Assembly: GCF_033406955.1 (NCBI RefSeq)
Contig: NZ_CP137734.1
Location: 4,712,001 to 4,776,000, forward strand
From: Streptomyces violaceoruber
GTDB lineage: Bacteria; Actinomycetota; Actinomycetes; Streptomycetales; Streptomycetaceae
Direction: 5' to 3'
Length of the DNA stretch: 64,000 nt
Shown here one piece after another: positions 45,294 to 57,594 of this stretch. Numbering within the stretch: position 1 is the first letter of the stretch; each line of letters begins with the position of its first letter. The notes beneath the pieces are model-generated. The model saw only the letters and a program-made list of their open reading frames with translations, made no database searches and was not told the DNA's origin. Position numbers and translations under genes: made by a program.

Positions 45294-46076
45294 ATGACGA
45301 CACCTCCGCAGGCCAACCACAGCGCCCGGGCCCATTCCTTCAACGCGGCCGCGGCCCAGTACGCCGCCAACCGCCCCTCCTACCCGCCCGCCCTCTTCGA
45401 CGCGCTGGAGGAGCTGACCGGCCGTCCCCTCAAGGGCTCCCGCGTCGTGGACGTCGGCGCCGGTACGGGTCTCGCCACCGCCCGCCTGCACGAGCGCGGC
45501 GCAGACGTGATCGCCGTCGAACCCGGCGCCGGCATGGCGGCCGAGTTCCGCCGGACCCTCCCCGGCGTCCCCGTGGTGCGCGGCAACGGCAACGCCCTGC
45601 CCCTCGCCGACCACGGCGCCGACCTGCTCACCTACGCCCAGTCCTGGCACTGGACCGACCCCACCCTGGCCGTCCCGGAGGCGCTGCGCGTGCTGCGGCC
45701 GGGCGGCGCGCTGGCGCTGTGGTGGAACACCGACGCCCACGACGTGCCCTGGATCGCGGACTCGGGGCGGCGCATCGACCGGCACTTCGCCGGCCTGAAC
45801 CTCTCCGCCGAGAAACGCAACTTCGACGCCCGCTTCGCCGACCCCACCGGGAACCTGGACTTCGTCCACCACGAGATCCGCTGGAGCCGTCGCGTCCCCC
45901 TCGACACCCACCTGGCCAACCTCGGCAGCCACTCGGTCTTCCTGACCGACACCGAGGAACGCGCCACGGCCTTCTTCGCCGAGGAGCGCCGACACCTGCT
46001 GGCCGTCTTCCCGGACGGCCTGGTCGAGGAGACGTACGACGTCCACCTCCTCCTCGCCCCGACCTCGACGACCTGA
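45294..46076 (+). CDS. Class I SAM-dependent methyltransferase
   Basis: A 260-residue methyltransferase of the UbiE/type-11 group. Motif I is SRVVDVGAGTGLATARL, the acidic residue after strand 2 is in VIAVEPGAGM, motif II is ADLLTYAQSWHWTD and motif III is LRVLRPGGALALWW. The N-terminal FNAAAAQYAANRPSYPPALFDAL is typical of a large actinobacterial family. The substrate is unknown. No strong ribosome-binding site precedes the ATG at 45294, and the low-complexity tract lies directly upstream. Confidence 0.9.
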   Translation: MTTPPQANHSARAHSFNAAAAQYAANRPSYPPALFDALEELTGRPLKGSRVVDVGAGTGLATARLHERGADVIAVEPGAGMAAEFRRTLPGVPVVRGNGNALPLADHGADLLTYAQSWHWTDPTLAVPEALRVLRPGGALALWWNTDAHDVPWIADSGRRIDRHFAGLNLSAEKRNFDARFADPTGNLDFVHHEIRWSRRVPLDTHLANLGSHSVFLTDTEERATAFFAEERRHLLAVFPDGLVEETYDVHLLLAPTSTT

Positions 46077-46180
46077 CGGCCCTGACGGCGTGGCAGCGCG
46101 CCGCCCTGGTGACCACTGGCCGGTGGCGGCCAGTGGCCCGCTGCCCGCCGTGCTTGACGCCGTGAGCGCCCAGGAGGAGT

Positions 46181-46198
46181 ATTCATCACATGATGAAT
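46181..46198. promoter_or_regulatory. Perfect palindromic operator at the ABC exporter start codon
   Basis: ATTCATCA-CA-TGATGAAT has perfect eight-base arms and covers the space between the ribosome-binding site AGGAGGAG (46172-46179) and the ATG at 46190. A bound repressor would block transcription elongation or initiation; as RNA it would hide the start codon in a hairpin. Its AT-rich makeup stands out in this genome. Confidence 0.75.
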
Positions 46199-47020
46199 TA
46201 CCCGATGGAGCACTCCTCCCCACCCCCCGAAGGGCAAGGCGGCGACCCCGCCCCGCCCGCCGTCCACGCCGAAGACCTCACAGTCGTCCGCGGCCCCCGC
46301 ACCGTCCTGCGAGGCCTCGGCTTCACCGTTCCGCGCGGTCGGATCACCGGTCTCCTCGGCCCCTCCGGCTGCGGCAAGTCGACGCTGATGCGGGCGATCG
46401 TCGGCACCCAGGCCAAGGTCACCGGCACCCTGGACGTCCTCGGCCGCCCGGCCGGCCACCCGGCCCTGCGCACCCGTATCGGCTACGTCACCCAGGCCCC
46501 CTCCGTCTTCGACGATCTGACCGTCCGCCAGAACCTGGACTACTTCGCCGAGATCCTCGACCCCGGCCGGGCGGCATCCGACCACCGCCACGACGACGTC
46601 ACCCGGGTCATCGCCGACGTCGACCTCACCGCCCACGCCGACGCCCTGGCCGGCAACCTCTCCGGCGGCCAGCGCAGCCGGGTCTCCCTCGCCGTGGCCC
46701 TCCTGGGCGCCCCCGAACTCCTCGTCCTCGACGAACCGACGGTCGGCCTCGACCCGGTACTCCGCCGCGACCTGTGGACCCTCTTCCACTCCATCGCCGC
46801 CGACCGCGGCGCCACCCTCCTCGTCTCCTCCCACGTGATGGACGAGGCCGAGCGCTGTCACCGGCTGCTCCTGATGCGCGAGGGCGAGGTCCTCGCCGAC
46901 GACACCCCCGACGCCCTGCGCACCCGTACCGGCTCCGAGACGGTCGAGGAAGCCTTCCTCCACCTGGTCGACGAGGCGAAGGACAAGGCGGCGGCCCGCA
47001 CGAAGGAGACGACCCGATGA
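46190..47020 (+). CDS. ABC-2 type exporter, ATP-binding subunit
   Basis: A 276-residue ATPase of the drug-resistance (DrrA-like) class. Walker A is GPSGCGKSTLMRAI, the Q-loop is GYVTQAPSVFDDLTVRQNL, the signature is LSGGQRSRVSLAVAL, Walker B is LLVLDEPTVGLDP and the H-loop is LLVSSHVMDEAERC. It energises the permease encoded next, with which it overlaps by four bases (ATGA). A perfect palindrome covers its start codon, so it is probably repressed by an unlinked regulator. The transported compound is unknown. Confidence 0.95.
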   Translation: MMNYPMEHSSPPPEGQGGDPAPPAVHAEDLTVVRGPRTVLRGLGFTVPRGRITGLLGPSGCGKSTLMRAIVGTQAKVTGTLDVLGRPAGHPALRTRIGYVTQAPSVFDDLTVRQNLDYFAEILDPGRAASDHRHDDVTRVIADVDLTAHADALAGNLSGGQRSRVSLAVALLGAPELLVLDEPTVGLDPVLRRDLWTLFHSIAADRGATLLVSSHVMDEAERCHRLLLMREGEVLADDTPDALRTRTGSETVEEAFLHLVDEAKDKAAARTKETTR

Positions 47021-47817
47021 CCACGCCCACGGCCCCCGCGCCCCCCGCACCCGCCCTCACCCCGGCCCCCACCCGCCCCCTGAGCCTCGCCCGCACCACG
47101 GCCACGGCCACCCGCGTCCTGCGCCAGCTGAGCCACGACCCCCGCACCATCGCGCTCCTGATGCTGATCCCCTGCGTGATGCTCTTCCTGCTGCGCTACG
47201 TCTTCGACGGCAGCCCGCGCACCTTCGACAACATCGGCGCCTCGCTCCTCGGCATCTTCCCGCTGATCACGATGTTCCTGGTCACCTCCATCGCGACGCT
47301 GCGCGAACGCACCTCGGGCACCCTCGAACGCCTCCTCGCCATGCCCCTCGGCAAAGGCGACCTCATCGCGGGATACGCCCTCGCCTTCGGTGCCCTCGCC
47401 ATCGTCCAGTCGGCCCTCGCCACCGGCCTGGCGGTCTGGTTCCTGGGCCTGGACGTGACGGGCAGCCCCTGGCTCCTCCTCCTGGTCGCCCTGCTCGACG
47501 CCCTCCTGGGCACCGCACTCGGCCTCTTCGTCTCGGCCTTCGCGGCCTCGGAATTCCAGGCGGTCCAGTTCATGCCGGCGGTGATCTTCCCCCAGCTCCT
47601 CCTCTGCGGCCTCTTCACCCCGCGCGACAACATGCACCCCGCCCTGGAGGCCGTCTCCGACGTCCTGCCCATGTCCTACGCCGTCGACGGCATGAACGAG
47701 GTCCTGCGCCACACCGACATGACCGCCACCTTCGTCCGCGACGCCCTGATCGTCGCCGGCTGCGCCCTGCTGGTCCTCGCTCTGGGCGCGGCAACCCTGA
47801 AACGCCGGACGGCATAG
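47017..47817 (+). CDS. ABC-2 type exporter, permease subunit
   Basis: A 266-residue permease with six membrane helices. A Pro/Ala-rich N-terminus is followed by RTIALLMLIPCVMLFLLRYVF, IFPLITMFLVTSIATLRERTSGTLERLLAMPLGKGDLIAGY (the ABC-2 ERTSGT motif), and further hydrophobic segments to the end. The motif DVLPMSYAVDGMNEV before the last helix is typical of DrrB-like proteins. Its start is coupled to the ATPase gene. It probably exports a drug or hydrophobic metabolite. Confidence 0.94.
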   Translation: MTTPTAPAPPAPALTPAPTRPLSLARTTATATRVLRQLSHDPRTIALLMLIPCVMLFLLRYVFDGSPRTFDNIGASLLGIFPLITMFLVTSIATLRERTSGTLERLLAMPLGKGDLIAGYALAFGALAIVQSALATGLAVWFLGLDVTGSPWLLLLVALLDALLGTALGLFVSAFAASEFQAVQFMPAVIFPQLLLCGLFTPRDNMHPALEAVSDVLPMSYAVDGMNEVLRHTDMTATFVRDALIVAGCALLVLALGAATLKRRTA

Positions 47818-47820
47818 TCA

Positions 47821-47932
47821 GCCCGTCCGGCGCTTGAGGACGAGGCCCGTTCAGGGCCGAAAGCAGGGGTCTGGGGGCGGCAGCCCCCAGGGACGGGAAT
47901 GGGAAGGGGCGGCGGGGGCGAAAACCTGAACC
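47821..47932 (+). repeat. Streptomyces-type dispersed intergenic element with hairpin
   Basis: The stretch GCCCGTCCGGCGCTTGAGGA and the following GAAAGCAGGGGTCTGGGGGC are, from memory, very common after genes in Streptomyces chromosomes. It contains the perfect hairpin CTGGGGGC-GGCA-GCCCCCAG (47871-47890) and probably ends transcripts of the ABC operon. Only one copy is in this window, so the repeat nature rests on recall. Confidence 0.6.
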
Positions 47933-48064
47933 GCACCACCCATCCGCACCACCCATCCGCATCCCGCAAGCCGCATCCCGCGGACTGGACGCGCAACCCC
48001 CACCCGCACCCGCAGTGCGAGGATGACCCCGGACCACGCGCACACCCCGGAGGGCACCGAACCC

Positions 48065-48877
48065 ATGACCCAGAAAGTCGCAGTCCTCGGCACCGGCAAG
48101 ATCGGCGAAGCCCTGCTCAGCGGCATGATCGGAGCCGGCTGGGCCCCCGCCGACCTCCTGGTCACCGCCCGCCGCCGGGAACGGGCCGACGAACTCCGCG
48201 CCCGCCACGGAGTCACCCCCGTCACCAACGCCGAGGCCGCCAAGGCCGCCGACACCCTGATCCTCACGGTCAAGCCCCAGGACATGGGCACCCTCCTCGA
48301 CGAACTCGCCCCGCACGTCCCGGCCGACCGCCTGGTCATCAGCGGCGCGGCGGGCGTCCCCACCTCCTTCTTCGAGGAGCGCCTCGCGCCCGGCACCCCG
48401 GTCGTCCGCGTCATGACGAACACCCCGGCTCTCGTCGACGAGGCCATGTCCGTCATCTCGGCCGGCACCCACGCGACCGCGGCCCACCTGACCCACACCG
48501 AGGAGATCTTCGGCGCCGTCGGCAAGACCCTCCGCGTCCCCGAGTCCCAGCAGGACGCCTGCACCGCCCTCTCCGGGTCGGGACCGGCGTACTTCTTCTA
48601 CCTGGTCGAGGCCATGACCGACGCCGGCATCCTCCTCGGTCTGCCCCGCGACAAGGCCCACGACCTGATCGTGCAGTCGGCGATCGGCGCGGCGAAGATG
48701 CTCCGCGACAGCGGCGAACACCCCGTCAAGCTGCGCGAGAACGTCACGTCCCCCGCCGGCACCACCATCAACGCCATCCGCGAACTGGAGAACCACGGCG
48801 TCCGCGCCGCCCTCATCGCCGCCCTGGAAGCAGCCCGCGACCGCAGCCGCGAACTGGCCACCGGCACCAAGGACTGA
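48065..48877 (+). CDS. proC: Pyrroline-5-carboxylate reductase
   Basis: A 270-residue NADPH-dependent enzyme making proline from pyrroline-5-carboxylate. The Rossmann motif is VAVLGTGKIGEALLSGM, followed by LTVKPQDMGTLLDEL, VRVMTNTPALVDEAM and the family signature ALSGSGPAYFFYLVEAM..LGLPRDKA, ending VTSPAGTTINAI. Length is normal. The ATG at 48065 follows GGAGGGC; an upstream ATG at 48023 would add 14 residues. It converges with an isochorismatase-like gene. Confidence 0.96.
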   Translation: MTQKVAVLGTGKIGEALLSGMIGAGWAPADLLVTARRRERADELRARHGVTPVTNAEAAKAADTLILTVKPQDMGTLLDELAPHVPADRLVISGAAGVPTSFFEERLAPGTPVVRVMTNTPALVDEAMSVISAGTHATAAHLTHTEEIFGAVGKTLRVPESQQDACTALSGSGPAYFFYLVEAMTDAGILLGLPRDKAHDLIVQSAIGAAKMLRDSGEHPVKLRENVTSPAGTTINAIRELENHGVRAALIAALEAARDRSRELATGTKD

Positions 48878-48940
48878 CCACCGCGGCGGCCCCTGCGGGG
48901 GCCCACCGCACACCGGTCAACACGCGTCGGCGGCACCCGG

Positions 48941-49522
48941 TCAGCCCCCGGCCAGAACCTCCTCCGTCGTCACCACCCGGGCGAACCCGCCCCCGTGCAG
49001 CGACACCGCCGACGCCCGCGCCAGCTCGTCCGCGCTCTGCCGCCAGCCGAAGGGCCCCTCCAGGCCGAAGGTGTACGTCGCGTCCAACGGGACCACCACC
49101 TCGTACCCGAGGTTCCCGCCCATCCGCGCCGTCGTCTCGACGCACATGTTCGTCTGGATGCCGGCCAGCACGAGCTGCCCGATCCCCGCCGCCCGCAGCC
49201 AGGCGCCCAGGTCCGGCGCGCCGAGGAACGCCGAGTTCACGCTCTTCGTGACCAGCAGCTCGGCCCCGCCCCCCTTCCCGCGCCGCTGCTCCACGTACTC
49301 CTTGAACCCGTTGCCCTCGTACCCCTCCCGCAACGGCGACCCGGCCTGCACCGAGTCGTGCCGCACGAAGACGACCGGCCGCCCGGCCGACTGCCACGCG
49401 TCGATGAGCGCGGCGATGTTGTCGTCCGCCGCCGGGTTGTTGCGCGTACCCCAGAAGTCGACCTCCTCGAAGCCCTTCTGCACGTCCACGACCACCAGTG
49501 CTGCGTTCTCAGCGATGTCCAT
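48941..49522 (-). CDS. Isochorismatase-family cysteine hydrolase
   Basis: A 193-residue protein with the catalytic Asp in ALVVVDVQKGF, Lys in LVTKSVNSAFLG and nucleophilic Cys in VLAGIQTNMCVETTARMG. Family members hydrolyse amides (nicotinamide-like) or isochorismate; the substrate is unknown. It is divergent from a GlxA-type AraC regulator with 74 bases between, which is the usual arrangement when the regulator controls the hydrolase. Confidence 0.92.
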   Translation of the reverse strand: MDIAENAALVVVDVQKGFEEVDFWGTRNNPAADDNIAALIDAWQSAGRPVVFVRHDSVQAGSPLREGYEGNGFKEYVEQRRGKGGGAELLVTKSVNSAFLGAPDLGAWLRAAGIGQLVLAGIQTNMCVETTARMGGNLGYEVVVPLDATYTFGLEGPFGWRQSADELARASAVSLHGGGFARVVTTEEVLAGG

Positions 49523-49596
49523 GCCCCGATCGTGCCGCCCGGACCCGCCCCGCCCCAGAGGTCCGGAAGTCGGCGATCGATGGTTTACTGCCAGCC

Positions 49597-50601
49597 ATGG
49601 CAGGAGCAGCAGCAAGTGCGGCGGCGCCCTACCGCGTAGCCCTCGTCGCCTTCCCCGGCATCCGGGCCTTCGACGTCGCCGTCATCACCGAGGTCTGGGG
49701 CACCGACCGCACCGACCGCGGCGCCCCCGCCTTCGACCTGCGCCGCGTCGCCGCCGACGGCACCACCGCCGTCCCGATGCGCGGCGGCCTCGCCCTCCAC
49801 CCCGACCGTCCCCTCGACTGGCTCGCGGAAGCCGACCTCGTCGTCGTCCCCGGCCTCGACGACCACCTCACCCCGGCCCCCGCCCCGGTCCTCGCCGCCC
49901 TCCGCCGCGCCCACGACCGCGGCACCACCGTCGCCGCCCTGTGCGGAGGCGCCTTCACCCTCGCCCAGGCCGGGCTGCTCGACGGCCGCCGCGCCATCAC
50001 GCACTGGCGCCTGCTCGACCTCCTGCGGACCCGTCACCCCCGGGTCACGGTCGTCCCGGACGCCCTCTTCATCGAGGACGACAACATCTGGACCGCCGCC
50101 GGCACCGCGGCCGGCATCGACCTCTGCCTGCACCTGGTCCGCCTGGCCCACGGCGCCGAAGCCGCCGCCACCATCGCCCGCTCGATGGTCACCGCACCCT
50201 TCCGCACCGGGACCCAGGCCCAGTTCATCGAGCACCCCACCCACCACGCGGACCGCGACGCCGACGCCCTCGCCGGCGTCCGCGAACACGCCCTGCGCCA
50301 CCTTGACGAGCCCCTCACGGTCGCCGACCTGGCCGCCCGTGCCGGCATGTCCCCGCGCTCCTTCGCCCGCCACTTCGCGGCGGCCACCGGCACCACGCCG
50401 CTGCGCTGGCTCCTGGACCAGCGCATCGCCGCGGCCCAGAAGCTCCTCGAACGCACCGACCTGCCCATGCCCGAGGTCGCCCGCCGGGCCGGGTTCGGCA
50501 GCGAGGTCATGATGCGCCAGCACTTCGCAGCACGCCTCGCCACCAGCCCCCGCGCCTACCGGGCCGCGTTCACCGGGGGCAGCAGCCCGATCGCGCGGTA
50601 G
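49597..50601 (+). CDS. GlxA-type AraC regulator with DJ-1/PfpI domain
   Basis: A 334-residue regulator. Residues 12-190 are a DJ-1/PfpI-like domain with VALVAFPGIRAFDVAVITEVW and AALCGGAFTLAQAGLLDGRRAITHW, holding the Cys nucleophile-elbow position. The C-terminal AraC domain (about 225-325) has two helix-turn-helix motifs (LTVADLAARAGMSPRSFARHF; PMPEVARRAGFGSEVMMRQHF). It probably controls the divergent hydrolase gene. Its 3' end overlaps the 3' end of trpS by 46 bases on the opposite strand. TTTACT lies seven bases before the ATG. Confidence 0.92.
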   Translation: MAGAAASAAAPYRVALVAFPGIRAFDVAVITEVWGTDRTDRGAPAFDLRRVAADGTTAVPMRGGLALHPDRPLDWLAEADLVVVPGLDDHLTPAPAPVLAALRRAHDRGTTVAALCGGAFTLAQAGLLDGRRAITHWRLLDLLRTRHPRVTVVPDALFIEDDNIWTAAGTAAGIDLCLHLVRLAHGAEAAATIARSMVTAPFRTGTQAQFIEHPTHHADRDADALAGVREHALRHLDEPLTVADLAARAGMSPRSFARHFAAATGTTPLRWLLDQRIAAAQKLLERTDLPMPEVARRAGFGSEVMMRQHFAARLATSPRAYRAAFTGGSSPIAR

Positions 50602-51566
50602 GCATCGTCCACGGTCGGCCGTGCCATCGCCCGGGCCTTCTCGGCCCCCTCCCGGAGCACACCGTCCACGTACCCGGGATCGGCGGACAGCTCCATGTGC
50701 CGCTCCCGCACGGGCCGCAGCATCTCGACGACCGCCTCCGCGGTGTCCTTCTTCAGCGCGCCGTACGAGTCGTACCCGCCGGCCAGCTCCGCGGGCTCCC
50801 CATCCGTGCAGGCGGCGAGAATCTCCAGCAGGTTGGCGAGCCCGGCCCGCTCCTCCGGGTCGTACACCACGTCACGTCCGCTGTCGGTCACGGCCCGCAT
50901 GACCTTCTTCCGCACCACGTCCGGCTCGTCCAGCAGATAGACGATCCCCGGCCCGGTGTCGTCGCTCTTCCCCATCTTCGACGCGGGCTCCTGCAGATTC
51001 ATCACCCGAGCCGCCACCGCCGGACTGGTCGCCCGCGGCACCACGAACGTGTGCCCGTAGCGCTGGTTGAACCGCACCGCGAGATCCCGCGCCAGCTCGA
51101 CATGCTGCGTCTGGTCCTCCCCGACCGGCACCTCGTCCGTCCCGTAGGCCAGGATGTCGGCCGCCATCAGCACGGGATACGTGAGCAGGGACAGCCGCAC
51201 ACTCCCGCCGCGGACCCGTTCCCGCGCGGCCTTCTCCTTGTACTGGATCATCCGCCGCATCTCCCCGTCGGTCGCCACGCACTCCAGTACGTACGACAGC
51301 CGGGCGTGCTCGTCCACGTGACTCTGCACGAACACGGTGCACAGCTCGGGATCCAGCCCCGCCGCCAGCAACAGCGACGCCGCCTGCCGGCTGAGTCTGC
51401 GCACCCGCGCCGGATCGTGGTCCACGGTCAGCGCGTGCAGGTCGACGACGCAGAACAGCGCGTCGGACCGGTGCTGGTCCACCGCGGCCCACCGCCGCAT
51501 GGCGCCCAGGTAGTTCCCCAGCGTCAGGTGCCCGGTCGGCTTGACCCCACTGAAGACCCGTGTCAT
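50556..51566 (-). CDS. trpS: Tryptophanyl-tRNA synthetase (auxiliary, attenuation-controlled type)
   Basis: A 336-residue class I aminoacyl-tRNA synthetase. The HIGH-like motif is TGHLTLGNYLGA and the KMSKS-like motif is ASKMGKSDDT; FVQSHVDEHARL, PVLMAADILAYGTDEVPVGEDQTQHVELARDLA (quoted by segment) are diagnostic of TrpRS. Streptomyces coelicolor has two TrpRS; the inducible, indolmycin-resistant one is controlled by ribosome-mediated attenuation. The leader seen here, with one Trp codon and a four-segment stem system, matches that plan, so this is probably that gene. The ribosome-binding site is GGAGG just before the ATG. Confidence 0.95.
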   Translation of the reverse strand: MTRVFSGVKPTGHLTLGNYLGAMRRWAAVDQHRSDALFCVVDLHALTVDHDPARVRRLSRQAASLLLAAGLDPELCTVFVQSHVDEHARLSYVLECVATDGEMRRMIQYKEKAARERVRGGSVRLSLLTYPVLMAADILAYGTDEVPVGEDQTQHVELARDLAVRFNQRYGHTFVVPRATSPAVAARVMNLQEPASKMGKSDDTGPGIVYLLDEPDVVRKKVMRAVTDSGRDVVYDPEERAGLANLLEILAACTDGEPAELAGGYDSYGALKKDTAEAVVEMLRPVRERHMELSADPGYVDGVLREGAEKARAMARPTVDDAYRAIGLLPPVNAAR

Positions 51567-51631
51567 CTCTCCACCTCCTGGTCAGGGCCGCCGCCACCCG
51601 CCGGCCGCCCCTCCTGGAGGGAGATACGAGA

Positions 51632-51692
51632 ACGGCCGCCGAAGCGGCGGCCGTCGAGTGCATACGTGTGTACGGCCGCCGTCAGGCGGCCC
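51632..51692 (-). promoter_or_regulatory. trpS transcription attenuator (alternative stems)
   Basis: In the RNA (minus strand) four segments occur: 1 GGGCCGCC (51692-51685), 2 GGCGGCCGT (51680-51672), 3 ACGGCCGCC (51654-51646), 4 GGCGGCCGT (51640-51632). Pairs 1:2, 2:3 and 3:4 are all possible and mutually exclusive; 3:4 has a five-base loop. Segment 1 overlaps the last codons of the leader peptide. Ribosome stalling at the Trp codon would free segment 2 to pair with 3 and prevent the 3:4 stem. Confidence 0.8.
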
Positions 51693-51720
51693 GCCAGAGC
51701 TGGGTACACGTACGCGTCAT
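51682..51720 (-). CDS. trpS leader peptide
   Basis: A 12-codon frame, MTRTCTQLWRAA, with one Trp codon four codons before the stop. GTGGGGTG precedes the ATG. It ends inside segment 1 of the attenuator, so translation of this peptide reports Trp-tRNA charging to the downstream trpS gene. A TACTGT box on the minus strand (51736-51731) would start the mRNA about four bases before the peptide. Confidence 0.82.
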   Translation of the reverse strand: MTRTCTQLWRAA

Positions 51721-51764
51721 CACGCACCCCACAGTACGCCCCTGGAGGCCGTACGACCCGGGAT

Positions 51765-51793
51765 TTGACACGGCCCTCCCACCCTCCTAGTGT
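51765..51793 (+). promoter_or_regulatory. rrn promoter P1 (HrdB type)
   Basis: TTGACA (51765-51770), a 17-base spacer and TAGTGT (51788-51793) make a near-consensus vegetative promoter. It lies about 610 bases before the 16S gene and only about 30 bases from the divergent trpS promoter. Confidence 0.8.
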
Positions 51794-51982
51794 TCTCCGA
51801 GTTGTCCGACGTGAGCGCCGACCCCGGTCGGTCCCCGGACAGCGATTCCGCAAGTACTCACCACTCTTCGACGAGAGTCGCGTTGTCGGCGTCGTCGTTC
51901 TGACGGTGCGTGTATTAACGGAATGAGGAATCCACGTTCGAAAGAACGCGGCCCCCGATTAGCTCGGGAGCCGGGAGTCCGC

Positions 51983-52150
51983 TAGAGTCTCACCTCGTTG
52001 AAACGGCCCAACAGCCGCGGAGACAACCCCTTCTGACGGGGAATCAGGGCCCGAAAGGATCTGATAGAGTCGGAACCGCCGGAAAGGGAAACGCGAAAGC
52101 GGGAACCTGGAAAGCACCGAGGAAATCGGATCGGAAAGATCTGATAGAGT
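51983..52150 (+). promoter_or_regulatory. Further rrn -10 elements
   Basis: TAGAGT occurs three times (51983-51988, 52065-52070, 52145-52150). The last two are in the identical 18-mer GATCTGATAGAGTCGGAA, 80 bases apart. Streptomyces rrn operons have several tandem promoters, and these are the best candidates; their -35 regions are weak. Confidence 0.6.
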
Positions 52151-52222
52151 CGGAAACGCAAGACCGAAGGGAAGCGCCCGGAGGAAAGCCCGAGAGGGTG
52201 AGTACAAAGGAAGCGTCCGTTC

Positions 52223-52237
52223 CTTGAGAACTCAACA
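52223..52237 (+). promoter_or_regulatory. rrn boxA-like antitermination / processing element
   Basis: TTGAGAACTCAACAG is the sequence usually found in actinobacterial rrn leaders; a related GTTTGAGAACTGCACAGTG precedes the 23S gene at about 54175. The 52238-52401 leader has further complementary segments used in 16S processing. Confidence 0.55.
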
Positions 52238-52401
52238 GCGTGCCAAAAGTCAACGCCAGATATGTTGATACCCCGACCTGATCGGATCTCCGTTCGGGTT
52301 GAGGTTCCTTTGAAGTAACACAACAGCGAGGACGCTGTGAACGGTCGGATTATTCCTCCGACTGTTCCGCTCTCGTGGTGTCACCCGATTACGGGTAAAC
52401 A

Positions 52402-53934
<1,533 letters not shown>

Positions 53935-54186
53935 AGCACATAGCCGACTGCAGGCAAATGTCCTGCACGGTTGCTCATGGGTGGAACGTTGACTACTCGG
54001 CACACTTGATCCTGATCTTCTCGTCAGTACTGCTTCGGCGTGGAACACGAGTAAGGGAAGGCAAGGGTGTCGGGCACGCTGTTGGGTATCTGAGGGTACG
54101 GCCGTGAGGTCGCCTTCAGTTGCCGGCCCCGGTAAAAATCCGCGTGAGTGGGTTGTGACGGGTGGTTGGTCGTTGTTTGAGAACTG

Positions 54187-57350
<3,164 letters not shown>

Positions 57351-57412
57351 TTGGTTCTGAAACCACGAACAACCCCATGTGTCACACATGGTGCGGTTGA
57401 GTGTTTCATAGT

Positions 57413-57531
57413 GTTTCGGTGGTCATAGCGTAGGGGAAACGCCCGGTTACATTTCGAACCCGGAAGCTAAGCCTTACAGCGCCGATGGTACTGCAGGGGG
57501 GACCCTGTGGGAGAGTAGGACGCCGCCGAAC
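57413..57531 (+). rRNA. rrf: 5S ribosomal RNA
   Basis: About 119 bases from GTTTCGGTGGTCATAGCG to GACGCCGCCGAAC, with CCCGGTTACATTTCGAACCC and GGGGGACCCTGTGGGAGAGT. The 5' and 3' ends pair (TTCGGTGG/CCGCCGAA). An 80-base spacer separates it from 23S and holds the hairpin CCATGTG-TCA-CACATGG (57375-57391). Confidence 0.97.
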
Positions 57532-57546
57532 AATTATTGCTGGGAG

Positions 57547-57577
57547 ACCCCGCACCGGGAACGGTGCGGGGTTTTCT
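57547..57577 (+). terminator. rrn operon terminator
   Basis: ACCCCGCACC (57547-57556), loop GGGAAC, GGTGCGGGGT (57563-57572) then TTTCT: a perfect ten-base stem with a T-tract, 16 bases after 5S. Confidence 0.95.
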
Positions 57578-57594
57578 GCGTTTAGGGTCTTCGT

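Noticed and set aside
44150..45370. Minus-strand frames over the GACCG-rich tract encoding Gly/Arg/Ser repeats
   Set aside because: Product of low-complexity DNA; no start signal, no domain, overlaps real genes at both ends.
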